NCBI GenBank assembly: GCA_015698045.1
Contig: BLAL01000257.1
Coordinates: forward strand, 796,001 to 860,000
Reading direction: 5' to 3'
Origin: Rhizophagus clarus
Taxonomy: Eukaryota; Glomeromycota; Glomeromycetes; Glomerales; Glomeraceae
DNA length: 64,000 nucleotides
Part shown: positions 21,496 through 33,194 of the stretch, one piece after another
Layout: each line of letters begins with the position of its first letter
How positions within the stretch are numbered: the stretch's first letter is position 1
The notes under the pieces: model-generated
Seen by the model: the letters and a program-made list of their open reading frames with translations, nothing else
Database searches by the model: none
What the model was told of the DNA's origin: nothing
Program-made: the position numbers and the translations under genes

Positions 21496-23084
21496 TGCCG
21501 CGCTACGTTGCGAAGTGAATTAAAACTTGAAAAGCCGATGTGTTAGTTTAATATGATTAGTTCATTTCATTAAACAGATAAACGTACCACTTGTAAGTAT
21601 CCAAGCTTGTTGTATGATCTATTTAAATAAATAATGCATAACCAAATGAACTGAAAGTTAGATAAGAAGATATTGATCGTGCATCTTTTTCCATCCTTTT
21701 ATTTAAGATAAATCTTGGAATAATTCGCGCTATACTGTCTCTACCTACAGTACTAAATTCCGTACATCTTATGGGCTCTTTCCGTCTTTTGTTCACAAGA
21801 CAATTGTCGGATCATTTCGTATCGGGAATCCCTTCCTAGTTACATTTTTTAACCAAAGCTCATAGATCCTTCTTTGCCATAAATGGATTTAACCTTTTGT
21901 ATTGATTAAATAAAACTTCTCCAAAATAAAATCAGCTAGAATAAAATCTCAAACTGCGTCCTTATAATTAATCCTATCAGAGAGTTGTAAAAACTCTTCG
22001 GCAAGACTTTCTATACCTTCCTCTCACCAGTCTTTTTAGCCTTCTTGATGGAAAACTTATCTGCTGAAATATTACTGTGAGACATGGTTTGTTAGGGTGT
22101 GCAGTCAACTAATTAAATCAAAACTATATATGATACCAAATTTTACTTCTAAAGATTTTTCTGATTAAACTATCTTGTAATAAATTTCTTATTAAATTGA
22201 TATGTTTTTACGCTTTCATAAAACCAAACTCTTCCTATTATTTATATTCCAAATTTTACAAAAGTATTTTAAATCTATATCTCTTACGTTTTATTAAAGT
22301 GGAAGTATTAGATACCGGTAATACAATATACTAATGAAATTACAAAAATCCCTAACACATAAAGTATAAGAAGAAAGAAGTAACGCCTCAATAGTCAAAC
22401 TATTTATTCGACCGGCCCCATATTAAAAAGTATATCTACAATAAATTGCATTGCAGACCGTATATACCTTTTAGAGTAAACCCTGTCATTTTTTATAATG
22501 TCATAAATGGAATGATGTAAGATCTTGAAATTGAACTAAATCAATTTTCTTACATGTGACTGTTTGTTTTTCAAAAAAGATCTTTTGTATCTCAAAAATA
22601 AATAAAATAACGTTTTCCGATGTATTTATACAAGAAAAATTTTTTTATGTTTTTCAAAAATTTGGAGCTGTTACATTGTTTTTCAAGTTATTTAGCTTTC
22701 ATTTTAAATATTTAGATTTCCAAATGCTAATTAAATAAAGTTATCAAACTTTTAGAATTTCAGATTTTTAATGGTAATGCTACTAATACCAAATAGTACA
22801 GTATAAAATAAGATTGGACCAATATTTACTATTGTCGTAATTTATACACGTATAGTTTTATTTAATTGTTTGGCCGCGCACCCTATTGTCTTACAGTGAT
22901 GTGTTGCTAACGATAGGACTATTCATCTAGTCATTAGTTTTCATAGATATTTCAATAAAGCTTATTGCCTGGACAGTAGTTTTGGTTGTCTTGTCCTCTT
23001 GTCCGATTATTGAGTATCCTTTCAATAATCCTAAGTCCTAACGAATTGCATTGTCATTGTTATCATCCGCTGGATTTTTTTTGG
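21496..23084. other. Non-coding; possible decayed element at ~21680-22080
   Basis: About 21680-22080 is less A+T-rich than its surroundings and reads, on the minus strand, like a coding sequence broken by stops. I cannot name the family. The rest is A+T-rich and empty. Confidence 0.35.
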
Positions 23085-23120
23085 GGCATATCAGATTCTA
23101 ATATTAGAATCTGATATGCC
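23085..23120. repeat. Perfect 36-bp palindrome
   Basis: ggcatatcagattctaat followed at once by its exact reverse complement, with no spacer. Similarity continues imperfectly outward (gattttttttgg against tcagaaaaaatc). It could form a cruciform, or be the fused ends of a small element. Confidence 0.85.
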
Positions 23121-25186
23121 TCAGAAAAAATCGGTTTTGCGATTATCTCACATTTTATTGGTCCAATTTTGGCAATCTTTTTTTAATTTGTAGACCGAGT
23201 TAGTTGCAAGTGACAAGTTTGTAGTTGTCCATTTCCTAAAAAGCTCTTGAGAGATTAGAGTCTTGATCTCTGACTTTACAGCCAATTTGGTCATGTGACA
23301 TTGGTTTTATTTTTTGTTATATTCAAGTAAGGGATACTGATCCTTCAAGGCACTTATATTAATAAAGATAACCACTGGTAAAATAGTAAATTCTTTGATT
23401 GGCCCATTCAGATGTGATATGAATTCTTTTTTGTATGGTTCATATTATGATTTGAGGTTTGTCTATACACGAAGAAACTCGGACAAGGCAAAAAATGACC
23501 TATTACCTACAATAACCTTTCAGTCCAATTTGTTTTTACAACAATTGAATTTCCCATGAGATACCGATCCTGGATCACTATTTCATTACGTACTTTTTTC
23601 ATCATTCACTATAAATCACAGCTATTAGCATACATGGACAAATACTAGTTTTTTGGATGATTAGCAAAGGTAATTGCGAGAGGGAAAGAATTTTTAAATA
23701 GAGATAGAAAAAGTTATGCAATTCTTACGTCACACAGCCTATTCCTTTAGCAAGAAATTTTCTGATATCGTATTGCGCTTGATTTCCTCACATGATGTCA
23801 CTATGCTAATGTTTGGGTGCAACCTTAACAATTTCAATACTATACTCTAGATTTTTCGTGTGATTCAACAGAATAGGATGCCTTCACACTTTAATCGTAT
23901 TGGCTCTTTATATCCTTTAGTCCCTTATGGCTTTACGCTACTTGATAGAATTTATGGTTTTTCCACTGTCGCTTATAAAAGTTGTTTCAGGATATTGTTT
24001 CTCAACTATTTTGGTGATTGAAGGAGGTGGCCTGTTTACTTTAGGAATAGGTTTAAGTTTAATCGAAGCCTGATTCCTGGAAGGAATCGCCTTCACCTTA
24101 GCTTTGGATATTTTAGGTGTCAGTGGAATGTATAGAACGTCCTGCAATGAGGCATCGTCAGCAATTCTCTTTTCTCAGGTAAAATTTTTTTGCAGTCTTA
24201 GAAATTTATTTATTTCAGATATAAATGTCAAATGTAAAATATAGTAAAATTAATTACATGAACGTTGCACTATATGTATCTGAAGCCCCTGCCTGCAGAA
24301 ACTGCAGTGCCTATTATTCTAAATTATAATAGGCTCAGCCCATTACAATGTATAGATACTAGGAAAAGAATTTAAAATCTACTGATAATCCCGATCTAAA
24401 AGGAATTATTCTTTTACCACACAGCAGTAATTACAGCAGTACCACGTGTAAATACTGTAAGGCATGAAATGATATATAGGTATGGTGTAAAGTAGAAAGA
24501 AAAAAATCGAGAATATTGAAAAAAAAAACAAAAAAGGCAAAAATATATGGAAAAGTGACACATAATATGTAAAAATTAAAGTTGAGCTATCTCAGAACAA
24601 ACGGACATGTTATTACTAATTATTTGATAAAGCAGATGAACGTTTATGACGTAAAAATACGTCAAGTTGCGTTCAGTTAGAAGGGTGAAATCTTTGGTGC
24701 GTGACATCTTCCATAAGTTTTAGGCATTTCTTAATGGGCTGATGATATTTCTGGTTTCGGTAGAAAAGTCCCTCTATGATATACGTCAATTAAAGCATTA
24801 TCGGTTGAAGAAAGAGAAATTTGGTTAGTAAAAGCAGAAGCTACACGTTTCTTCCTGAGGCGATGTTCACATCGTTTCAGCGTTTCATGTATTTTCTTTC
24901 ATCTTTTGTCAAATTTGGTGGTGGACCATCATCATATTGAACAGGGGTAGGACCGTAGGAGGAACCTTTTTTTGTATAATATGTCGTGGGGTATTTTGTA
25001 ACATCTTATTTCATTAAGGTATCTACTGTACTTGATTTATTCCCATTATATTTATCAAGAACAATGAGAATAGAGTAATTCATTATTAGAATTTAAAGGA
25101 ATAGGAAAATAATTCTCACGTTAATTACACGAGAAAATCTTTTTATAACGAATGAAATCGAAGGATGACGACTTTGATAAATAAAA
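23121..25186. other. Non-coding stretch with an unassigned 69-codon frame
   Basis: About 23200-24150 has slightly higher G+C and a minus-strand frame at 24147-23938 rich in Lys/Pro (VKAIPSRNQASIKLKPIPK). It could be a scrap of a decayed element. No neighbouring exon or family match was recognised. Confidence 0.3.
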
Positions 25187-26560
25187 ATTAATTTTTTTGT
25201 GAATTCGCTATGAACGAAATGTGTTACACGTCGTCGTTAAGAAACACCAATAAGAATTAAGAAAATTTGCACAAGTTTTTTTTAGAGATTTTTGAAAAAT
25301 TTTGAGAAATTAAAAGATAAAATTTTCTTTTTTTGTAAAAGTACTATCAATGATAGAGAACTAATAAAACCAGATTCATTTAATAATAACTGGTTTAAGA
25401 TGCCAATGCTTTGAAAATAGTGATTCGTTTCCACGGCATGACGTAGTAAAAACTTAGTCCAATCATTCGGATTCTGTCATTTAAAAACTTTTATATTTCG
25501 GTATCAGCACCGAGCGTTGATCTTGCTTTAAGGTTATAGTGAACGATCAAAGGTCATTAACTACTTACTTAATAAATTATTTTTGCAGACGTTAAGTACT
25601 TTGATTCGCTAAATATATCAACTAATGATAAATACGTTCAACATCTGTTCATAATATAGAATCCACTAATTTACCCCCAGTTTCTAGGTTAATTATAAAA
25701 ATAGGAACTGATGCAGTGTGTTAAATAACCCTATCCAAATACCAAAACCCTAATCCTGATACCCTAATCCTAATCCCTAACCCCTAACCCAGTGTTAGCC
25801 GTTTGACCGTTTGGCTGTGGCCAAAACGGCCAAAAAGTCTTGCCACGGCCAAATGCCCAACCTGATCCTAAAGGGAAAATCCCACTGTCCAATGAGAAAC
25901 TGGAGGTAAATTAGTAAATATCGCTATTATATGTAAATTTATGAGTAGAACAAGTTAATCTTTAAAAAAATACTGTATAAATATAAATTTGTAAGATCAT
26001 TATTTAAGTTAAATTCCAAAAAGATTTTATTCGTTAGACGAAAAAAATTAAAATATTTAAAAGAAACGCAAGCATTAAAACTTAAACAAAAGTGCAAGAT
26101 ATTACTTCCTGAATCTTACAAATAAGGATCACCTATTACATCACAATTATAAGCAATGGATTTAATTCGATATCCTCAAGTTTATTTAAAATTCTTGTAT
26201 AAATTGAAGTTAACAATAATGGTTTTCTTTAACGAGACTAATTGTAGTCACCATTTACTTCTTTCTTAGATTCACTCTTCCAAAAGCTTCGTTATTAAAT
26301 CTCCGCATCACCATCACTATAAACGTAGCTAATTTATTTTAAAAAAAATTATTGAGAATTTGCTATAGCATCTTCTTAATAATAGATACGTTATGTAGTA
26401 TTATAAATTTAAATTTTTAATTATGTATACACGCCTTAAAAAATGCATTTCTATGACGTGACGTAAACTATTTGAAGAAGTAATCAACTTTCAAGTTTCT
26501 AGTTGTAACATATCTTGCTTTAAATTTGTTGCCCTTTCTTATTTTATTATTTGATTATAA
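25187..26560 (-). pseudogene. Fossil C-terminal domain and 3' flank of a CC-CTD gene downstream of the fusion gene
   Basis: Short pieces match, in the right order on the minus strand, the CC-CTD locus at 9845-10648. 26510-26540 matches the TNLKQD region (tcttgctttaaatttgtt), and 25405-25460 matches the LQRHVIE...YFQSTGK region (gctttgaaaatagtgattcg, then atgacgtagtaaaaac). 25187-25340 is a flank that recurs at about 30086 and 46880, each time downstream of a coiled-coil gene. About 1 kb of other DNA, including the telomere-like repeats, separates the pieces. Confidence 0.6.
25739..25791 (+). repeat. Degenerate telomere-like (CCCTAA)n tract
   Basis: ccctaatcctgataccctaa, then tcctaatccctaacccctaa, are variants of CCCTAA, the complement of the TTAGGG telomere repeat widespread in fungi. 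About eight units with substitutions. A smaller run (aaccctaatcaaccctaatc) occurs at about 56626-56647. Confidence 0.6.
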
Positions 26561-26640
26561 AAAGTTTTGTTCCTAGATCTTTTTCTCTTTTTATAATCGT
26601 TGAACATCCTTTGAACATTGTTGTCGCTCCTTGTGTTATT

Positions 26641-29076
26641 TCATATTAATTTTTTTTCTTCATTGTTTTTTAGTAATTCCATACATTTATCTTTGTATTT
26701 GTCACACATTAATTTATATTTGTTAATCTCATCATCTTTTACTTTTTCTAAATTTTTCATTTGATTTTTTACCAATTCTAAAGATTGTTGTGAACGATCA
26801 ATTCTTTGCTGTTGTTTTTGATTAATAACATTAAGGTCATTAATTTCCTTATCTAACAAAGCAGTTTGTTGAACGACATTTTTTAATTGAGTATCTAAAT
26901 TTGTATTTTTTTGAAGTAAACTCTCAATTTTAATATTTAGTTCTTCTTTTTCTTTTTCTAAATCTTGTATATGATCTTCTTTTAATTCTAAAGATTGTTG
27001 CAATTGATTAACCATTTGTTCTTGTGACTCGATTTTACTTCGATTTTTTTGATTGATTTCTTTAATTTCTTCGATTTCCTTTTTCAACTTATTAACAATC
27101 ATTTGATGTTTATCTATGTTTTTGCTCGTTAAATCCGTATATTTTTTTTGTAACTTATTATATAGAAATTTATATTGTTTAATGTTATTTTGAATTTCAT
27201 CGTGAAGTTTTTTCTCTTCATCATCAAAAGATTGAATCTCTTCATCATATGAAATATCGGGAGTATCTTCTATTGAACGTACCAGAAAGACTTAAATTAA
27301 TAAAAGTTTAAATATTACTCTTTTTCAAGAAAAACACAAGATCTTAAATACCCCATTTCAAACCATATTCGACAGCTAAATATGAATAAAATTTAACATC
27401 ACAATTCATAATCAAAAATTAAATAAATAATTATTTTACATTCTTACCTCCTTTAACTATAGCAATAACAGGTTGAGGTGGTATAGAAATAAGTTTGACT
27501 TTTAAACTAAATTCTTTTTTAATTCTTGATTGTAAATACTTTGATTCACTAAATCCACCAACCATTAATATTGCAGAGCAATTATTATTACTTGATTGTA
27601 ATTGAGAATCAATCAATCTAATAATCTTTTCTGCAATGGGATCAAACATTTTTTTAACATCATCAAATTTTAAAGTGACAGCCCAGTAATCTTCATCCAT
27701 CTTATCAAAATATTCTCCTTTACAATACTGTTTTATAACAGGGCAAATATCTAAAAAAAAGAGAAAATTAGTTTTTTAAAATAAATAATAATTAATTTTA
27801 AATAATCATCGTTTTTCGTATTACCGTCTAATTCCAATTCAGTATCTTGAAATTCTGATTGAACTCCGGTAAACGTCATTTTAATCGTTCTAACAAATTC
27901 TTGTACAAGATATTGAAGATGATTATAGTGATTTTCTCTAACTTGATTGATTGCATTTGCACCAATTTTACTTTCTAAAAATTTAAGAAATTCTTGATCT
28001 ACAGAGCTACCACCACAACAATCTCCACTTCTTTCTGTAATTTCACTTAACCTTTCACCTTCCAAAACCTGTCTTGTTGTTAAATCTATTGTATCACTAC
28101 CACAGTCAACCAACACAAAGTTTGCTAGCATATAAAAAGAATTTAAAAATAATTTCTAATTATTAATTTGTAAGTACTTACTACTTACCACCAACCGATA
28201 TATTATGTTCCTTTAAAGATTTCATACAATGAATAGCGGCAGCTTCGGCTGTTTTAAATAATATGTATAAGTTTTAAAATCTATTCATTAATAACACGTG
28301 ATAGGTAAATAGTACATACGTTCTGTAATAAATTTCAAATTTCGAGCAAATTGATTTTTCAATAATCCTGCCTTAAAAATACATTCTCTCATAATCGAAA
28401 TCGCATTATCGTCAAATTCAGCAGGAACCTTTTATATGAAAAAAAATTATTCTAACCAACTTTACGACAGATTTACCAAAAAAGAAAAAAAAATTGACTT
28501 ACCGTAAAAACGAGTAAAACTTGAGTAAAAAAGTCAACATTCCCATTCCAACAATCATTTATTTTATTTTTTACAACTTTACCAAATTCATGGAGGTAAT
28601 CAGTAATAGCTTTTTTATAATCAAGTCCATTTGGTAAAGAAGGTTTGTTTGGTATTTTTCCTAAATGTAATTTAAATAATTCTACAGGTTTTTTACTATC
28701 AATTTCTTTCTTTCTATTTGGTCGTTTAGCTAGTGCTGAATATCCCCACGATTGTACATTCTTATACCCTTCATCATATAATAATACTGTTGGAACTTTA
28801 AATCGTCCATCATAATCTTCCCAATTTGTATGTACAAAAATTTCGTTTTTACTATGTATGTGGGCGTATGCGAAACTCTTGATAAAAATTCAAATGATAT
28901 TAACACTTTGTTTTGTATTGAATAATAACAAAAATCTTTAAAAAAAATAACATACCGAATAAATGGCCCCGAAATCTGGGATTAAAAAGTATTTTTTTTT
29001 TTAATTGCCATAGTAAGATATTAAATATAATATATAGTACTTACTACTTACCGATACCAACGACAACTTTATACAT
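26641..29076 (-). CDS. HSPA12-like Hsp70 ATPase domain fused to a CC-CTD-type coiled coil
   Basis: Nine exons, all in frame: 29076-29052, 28975-28956, 28877-28503, 28428-28320, 28248-28189, 28124-27825, 27750-27448, 27375-27352 and 27290-26641, giving 621 residues. The start MYKVVVGIDFG is the only fitting ATG. Residues 1-405 are the HSPA12-like ATPase fold. At AVEYGLKW the usual family sequence (which continues as LNREVIATRVLKWTYG in the copy at 60086) stops and a 215-residue coiled coil begins (EEIQSFDDEEKKLHDEIQ, QMIVNKLKKEIEEIKEINQK, QQRIDRSQQSLELVKNQ). That coiled coil is homologous to the locus at 9845-11403. ATP-site loops are altered: DFGAIYS and VDCGSDTID instead of DFGTTYS and VDCGGGTVD; LMVGGFSES is kept. 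So nucleotide binding may remain while hydrolysis is doubtful. It is a tandem duplicate of the gene at 30457-32912. Confidence 0.9.
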
Positions 29077-29101
29077 AAGTATTCAATAAAAAAAAAAAAG
29101 A

Positions 29102-29109
29102 ATCATGTG
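29102..29109 (-). promoter_or_regulatory. CACATGAT motif upstream of HSPA12-like fusion
   Basis: In gene orientation CACATGAT lies 26 bp before the start codon at 29076, as in the paralogous gene at 3812. Confidence 0.35.
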
Positions 29110-29572
29110 TGCTAAATCGCACAATCCAACTAAAAATATAATAAATAAGGCAATTTTTTTTTATAATGAAAATTTGTGCACCAAGTTTAACTATATATGT
29201 AAAATTGATTTTATACTGTATATCAATTTGGGATCGTCTAAAGCGGGGTAGTTTTGGCCGGCATTACGGCATTATAAAGTTGCAAATGCGGACTGAAACG
29301 AAAGGTGGAGGGATGTCGTCGAAATTAATTACGGCATATGAAACTTATACCGTAATACCATTCTCCGTAATTATTCTATAATATTTTAAGGCCAAATTAA
29401 ATACACCTATAGGTGTGACACATATTTTTATTATTACCACGTGACGCTACTCCGTTTCCCCGTTATTGATCATAAAATTTAAACTCTTCCCTAATATTTT
29501 ATAAACGGCAAGGGTGTAGGAATTTTAGTTCCTTGTAGAATGTTTAGTGGAAAACCAAAAAATTTTTTAAAT

Positions 29573-29646
29573 CTCAGAGATATTCTTTCTTCTGATACTT
29601 GCTGGTTGACTCAGAGATATTCTTTCTTCTGGTACTTGCTGGTTGG
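29573..29646 (+). repeat. Two tandem 37-bp copies
   Basis: ctcagagatattctttcttc followed by tgatacttgctggttga is repeated once, directly adjacent, with a single difference. No coding context. Confidence 0.8.
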
Positions 29647-30085
29647 CATGTTTGAAATACAAGAATAAAAATTAATCTAAAGTACAGTAATTGTTCAAAA
29701 TCAAAACCTTTTATTATTGTTTATACGATCGATAACATAAAAAAGAAATTGAAATATCCCAAATTTTGCTTTTATTACCGTAGGCCACTGCAATGACTGC
29801 ATAGAGTACCTGGGTCCTGGGGTCTTAATCAAAAATAATTTTTTAAATTGGATAGTACCCGTGGGTACTGTGAGGAAATAGGTACTATTTCTGGGTATAT
29901 TGTATATTGGTCATATATAGCCCTCATTCTCGGTTAAGATTGAATCAAATAAAAAAATAAAAATAAATAAATAAATAATAGAATATCGTTGGATAAGTAA
30001 AAAAGTTAATTATGCATGAATTGCACACAATCAAACGATGCAATTCACTAATTATTAACGACTATAATAAAAAAAACAATATTAA
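29647..30085. other. Intergenic, no gene seen
   Basis: A+T-rich DNA between the two tandem fusion genes. A short imperfect repeat of ggtactnttt / gtacccgtgggtactgt occurs near 29855-29900. Confidence 0.4.
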
Positions 30086-30440
30086 TTTTTTGTGAATTCG
30101 CTACGAATGAAATTTGTTACTCATTATCATTAAGAAATATCAATAATAATTAAGCCACGAATTTTTTTTGAGATTTTGTGAAAATTTTTAATAAATTAAA
30201 AATAAGAAAGAAATTCAATACTAAATGCATAAATAAAAAATAACAAGATTCGTTTAATAATGTTCGGTTTATAATGAAATATTTCCAGTACTTTGAAAAT
30301 AGTGATTCACATGGCGTCGTAAAACTACTTGAATACTGTAACCAAATATCATTATGCTATACCGACAGCAGATTGATAATTGTTATGCATCGTCAACGCG
30401 TTAATTTGATTTTCTAGTCGTTATATATACTTTAAACCTT
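30086..30440 (-). pseudogene. Fossil CC-CTD C-terminal domain downstream of the second fusion gene
   Basis: Directly downstream of the fusion gene's stop, pieces of the CC-CTD gene follow in correct order on the minus strand. 30361-30380 (accgacagcagattgataat) matches the SYQSALGV segment. 30285-30335 (ccagtactttgaaaatagtg, then gcgtcgtaaaactacttgaa) matches LQRHVIE...YFQSTGK. 30086-30200 is the flank shared with 25187 and 46880. The fused gene therefore once continued into, or replaced the front of, a full CC-CTD gene. Confidence 0.65.
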
Positions 30441-30456
30441 GTTGTCACTCCTTGTG

Positions 30457-32912
30457 TTATTTTATAATAATTTTTTCTTCATTGTTTTTTAATAATTCCA
30501 TATATTTCTCTTTGTATTTGTCACACATTAATTTGTATTTGTTAATTTCATCATCTTTTACTTTTTCTAAATTTTTCATTTGATTTTTTACCAATTCTAA
30601 AGATTGTTGTGAACGATCAATTCTTTGCTGTTGTTTTTGATTAATAACATTAAGGTCATTAATTTCCTTATCTAACAAAGCAGTTTGTTGAACGACACTT
30701 TTTAATTGAGTATCTAAATTTGTATTTTTTTGAAGTAAACTCTCAATTTTAATATTTAGTTCTTCTTTTTCTTTTTCTAAATCTTGTATATGATCTTCTT
30801 TTAATTCTAAAGATTGTTGCAATTGATTAACCATTTGTTCTTGTGACTCGATTTTACTTCGATTTTTTTGATTGATTTCTTTAATTTCTTCGATTTCCTT
30901 TTTCAACTTATTAACAATCATTTGATGTTGATCTATGTTTTTGTTCGTTAAATCCGTATATTTTTTTTGTAACTTATTATATAGAAATTTATATTGTTTA
31001 ATGTTATTTTGAATTTCATCTTGAAGTTTTTTCTCTTCATCATCAAAAGATTGAATCTCTTCATCATCAAACTTTTCATCATCAAAAGTTTTAATCTCTT
31101 CATCATATGAAATATAGGGAGCATCTTCTATTGAACGTACCAGAAAGACTTAAATTAATAAAAGTTTAAATATTACTCTTTTTCAAGAAAAACACAAGAT
31201 CTTAAATACCCCATTTCAAACCATATTCAACAGCTAATACAAATAAAATGTTAGTATCATAATTCTGTCAAAAACTAAATCGAGATAATTATTTTTCTAT
31301 ATTCTCACCTCCTTTAATTTTAGCGAGAGTAGGTTGAGGTGGCATTGAAATAAGTTTGACTTTTGAACTAAATTCTTGTTTAATTCTTGATTGCAAATAT
31401 TTTGATTCACTAAAGTCGCCGACCAACATTATAGCGGAACAATCATTACTTAAATGCAATTGAGAATCAATTAATCTAATAATTTTTTTTATAGTGGGAT
31501 CAAAAAATTTTTTAACATCATTAAAATTTAAGTCGACAATCCAGTCAATATAATCCATCTCATCAAAATATTTTCCTTTACAATACTGTTTTATAACAGG
31601 GCAAATTTCTAAAAAAAGAAAAAAATTAATAAATAATAATTAATTTTAAATAATCATCGTTTAGCGTATTACCGTCTAATTCCAATTCAGTATCTTCAAA
31701 TTCTGATGGTTCTCCAGTAAACTTCATTCTAATCATTCTAACAAATTCTTGTACAAGGAATTGAAATTGACAACAGTGATTTTCTCTAACTTGACTAATT
31801 GTATTCGCACCAACTTTACTTTCTAAAAATTTAAGAAATTCTTGATCTACAGAGCTACCACCACAATAATCTCCACTTCTTTCTGTAATTTTACTTAACC
31901 TTTCACCTTCCAAAATCTGTCTTGTTGTTAAATCTATTGTATCATTACCACAGTCAACTAACATAAAGTTTGCTAGCATATAAGAAGAATTTAAAAATAA
32001 TTTTTAATTACTAATTTGTAGGTACTCACTACTTACCACCAACCGATATACCATGTTCCTTTAAAGATTTCATACAATGAATCGCGGCAGCTTCAACTGT
32101 TTTAAATAATGTAAGTTTTCATGAATAACACGTGATAGTAACGATAAATAGTATATACATACGTTCTGTAATAAATTTCAAATTTCGGGCAAGTTGATTT
32201 TTCAATAATCCTGCCTTAAAAATACATTCTCTCATAATCGAAATCGCATTATCGTCAAATTCAGCAGGTACCTTTTATATATAAAAAAATTATTCTAACC
32301 AATTTTACGACAGATTTACCAAAATAAATTAATTTACCGTAAAAACGAGTAAAACTTGAGTAAAAAAGTCAATATTTGGCCAACAATCTTTAATTTTAGA
32401 TATTACAACTTTTCCAAATTCGTGGAGATAATCAGTAATAGCTTTTTTATAATCAAGTCCATTTGGTAAAGAAGGTTTGTTTGCAAATTTTCCTAAATGT
32501 AATTTAAATAATTCAACAGGTTTTTTATCAATTACTTTCTTTCTTTTTGGTCGCTTAGCTAATGCTGAAAACCCCCACGATTGAACACTCTTAAGATCAT
32601 CATCATATAATAATACTGTTGGGGTTTTAAACCGTCCAGCATATTCTTGCCAATCTGTATGTGTAAAAATTTCGTTTGGAGGTTTTTTATGTGAGTATGC
32701 GAAACCCTAAATAAAAACAGAAATGATATTAACATATTGGTTTTGTATTGAATAATAACAAAATCTTTAAAAAATCACATACCGAATAAATGGCCCCGAA
32801 ATCTATAAAATTCCGTAAAGAAATTAACAATTATAAATATATTAAATGGACGTAAACGAATACATTACTTGCCGATACCAACAACGACACGATAATCGGG
32901 AAGTTTTGACAT
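30457..32912 (-). CDS. HSPA12-like Hsp70 ATPase domain fused to a CC-CTD-type coiled coil (tandem paralog)
   Basis: Nine exons in frame: 32912-32873, 32802-32783, 32706-32338, 32271-32163, 32096-32037, 31972-31673, 31608-31309, 31233-31210 and 31148-30457, giving 637 residues. The start MSKLPDYRVVVGIDFG aligns with the paralogs. Intron 1 begins with GC (gcaagt at 32872), a rare but functional GC-AG type. ATP-site motifs are changed: DFGAIYS, VDCGNDTID, and LVGDFSES with Asp replacing the second Gly of LVGGFSES. The coiled-coil tail is nearly identical to the gene at 26641, with an extra internal repeat of the DDEKFDDEK type (about 31060-31110). Both coding and intron sequences are close to the neighbour, indicating a recent tandem duplication. 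Probably a pseudo-ATPase attached to a coiled coil. Confidence 0.9.
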
Positions 32913-32927
32913 TAGAAAGTTCTTATC

Positions 32928-32935
32928 ATCATGTG
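32928..32935 (-). promoter_or_regulatory. CACATGAT motif upstream of HSPA12-like fusion
   Basis: 16 bp before the start codon at 32912. The wider string TTCACATGATGATAAGA is close to TTCACATGATAAGA upstream of the coiled-coil gene at 47718. Confidence 0.4.
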
Positions 32936-33194
32936 AAAAAAATTACAAAATAAGATTTAAAAGTGAAAATCACAAAATAAATGAAACCTTTTTTAGGTAT
33001 GATCTAGTACAAATTTCGTTATACAGTAATATGTAAGATAATTCAAAAAAGGATAATATTCCACGATTATATAAAAAATTTACCATTGACCATTGTTTAC
33101 ACTTTGAAATAATTTCATCCAGACTCATTCATTTATTATTATTTTTATAGCACAAAGTAAAATTTAAGTCTAGTAATATAACTTGCATTTTCAG

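Noticed and set aside
23938..24147. 69-codon minus frame rich in Lys and Pro
   Set aside because: Possibly part of a decayed element, but no neighbouring exon or recognisable domain; mentioned only in the region note.
29166..29381. 71-codon plus frame upstream of the fusion gene
   Set aside because: No family features; lies in intergenic DNA antisense to the gene's promoter side.
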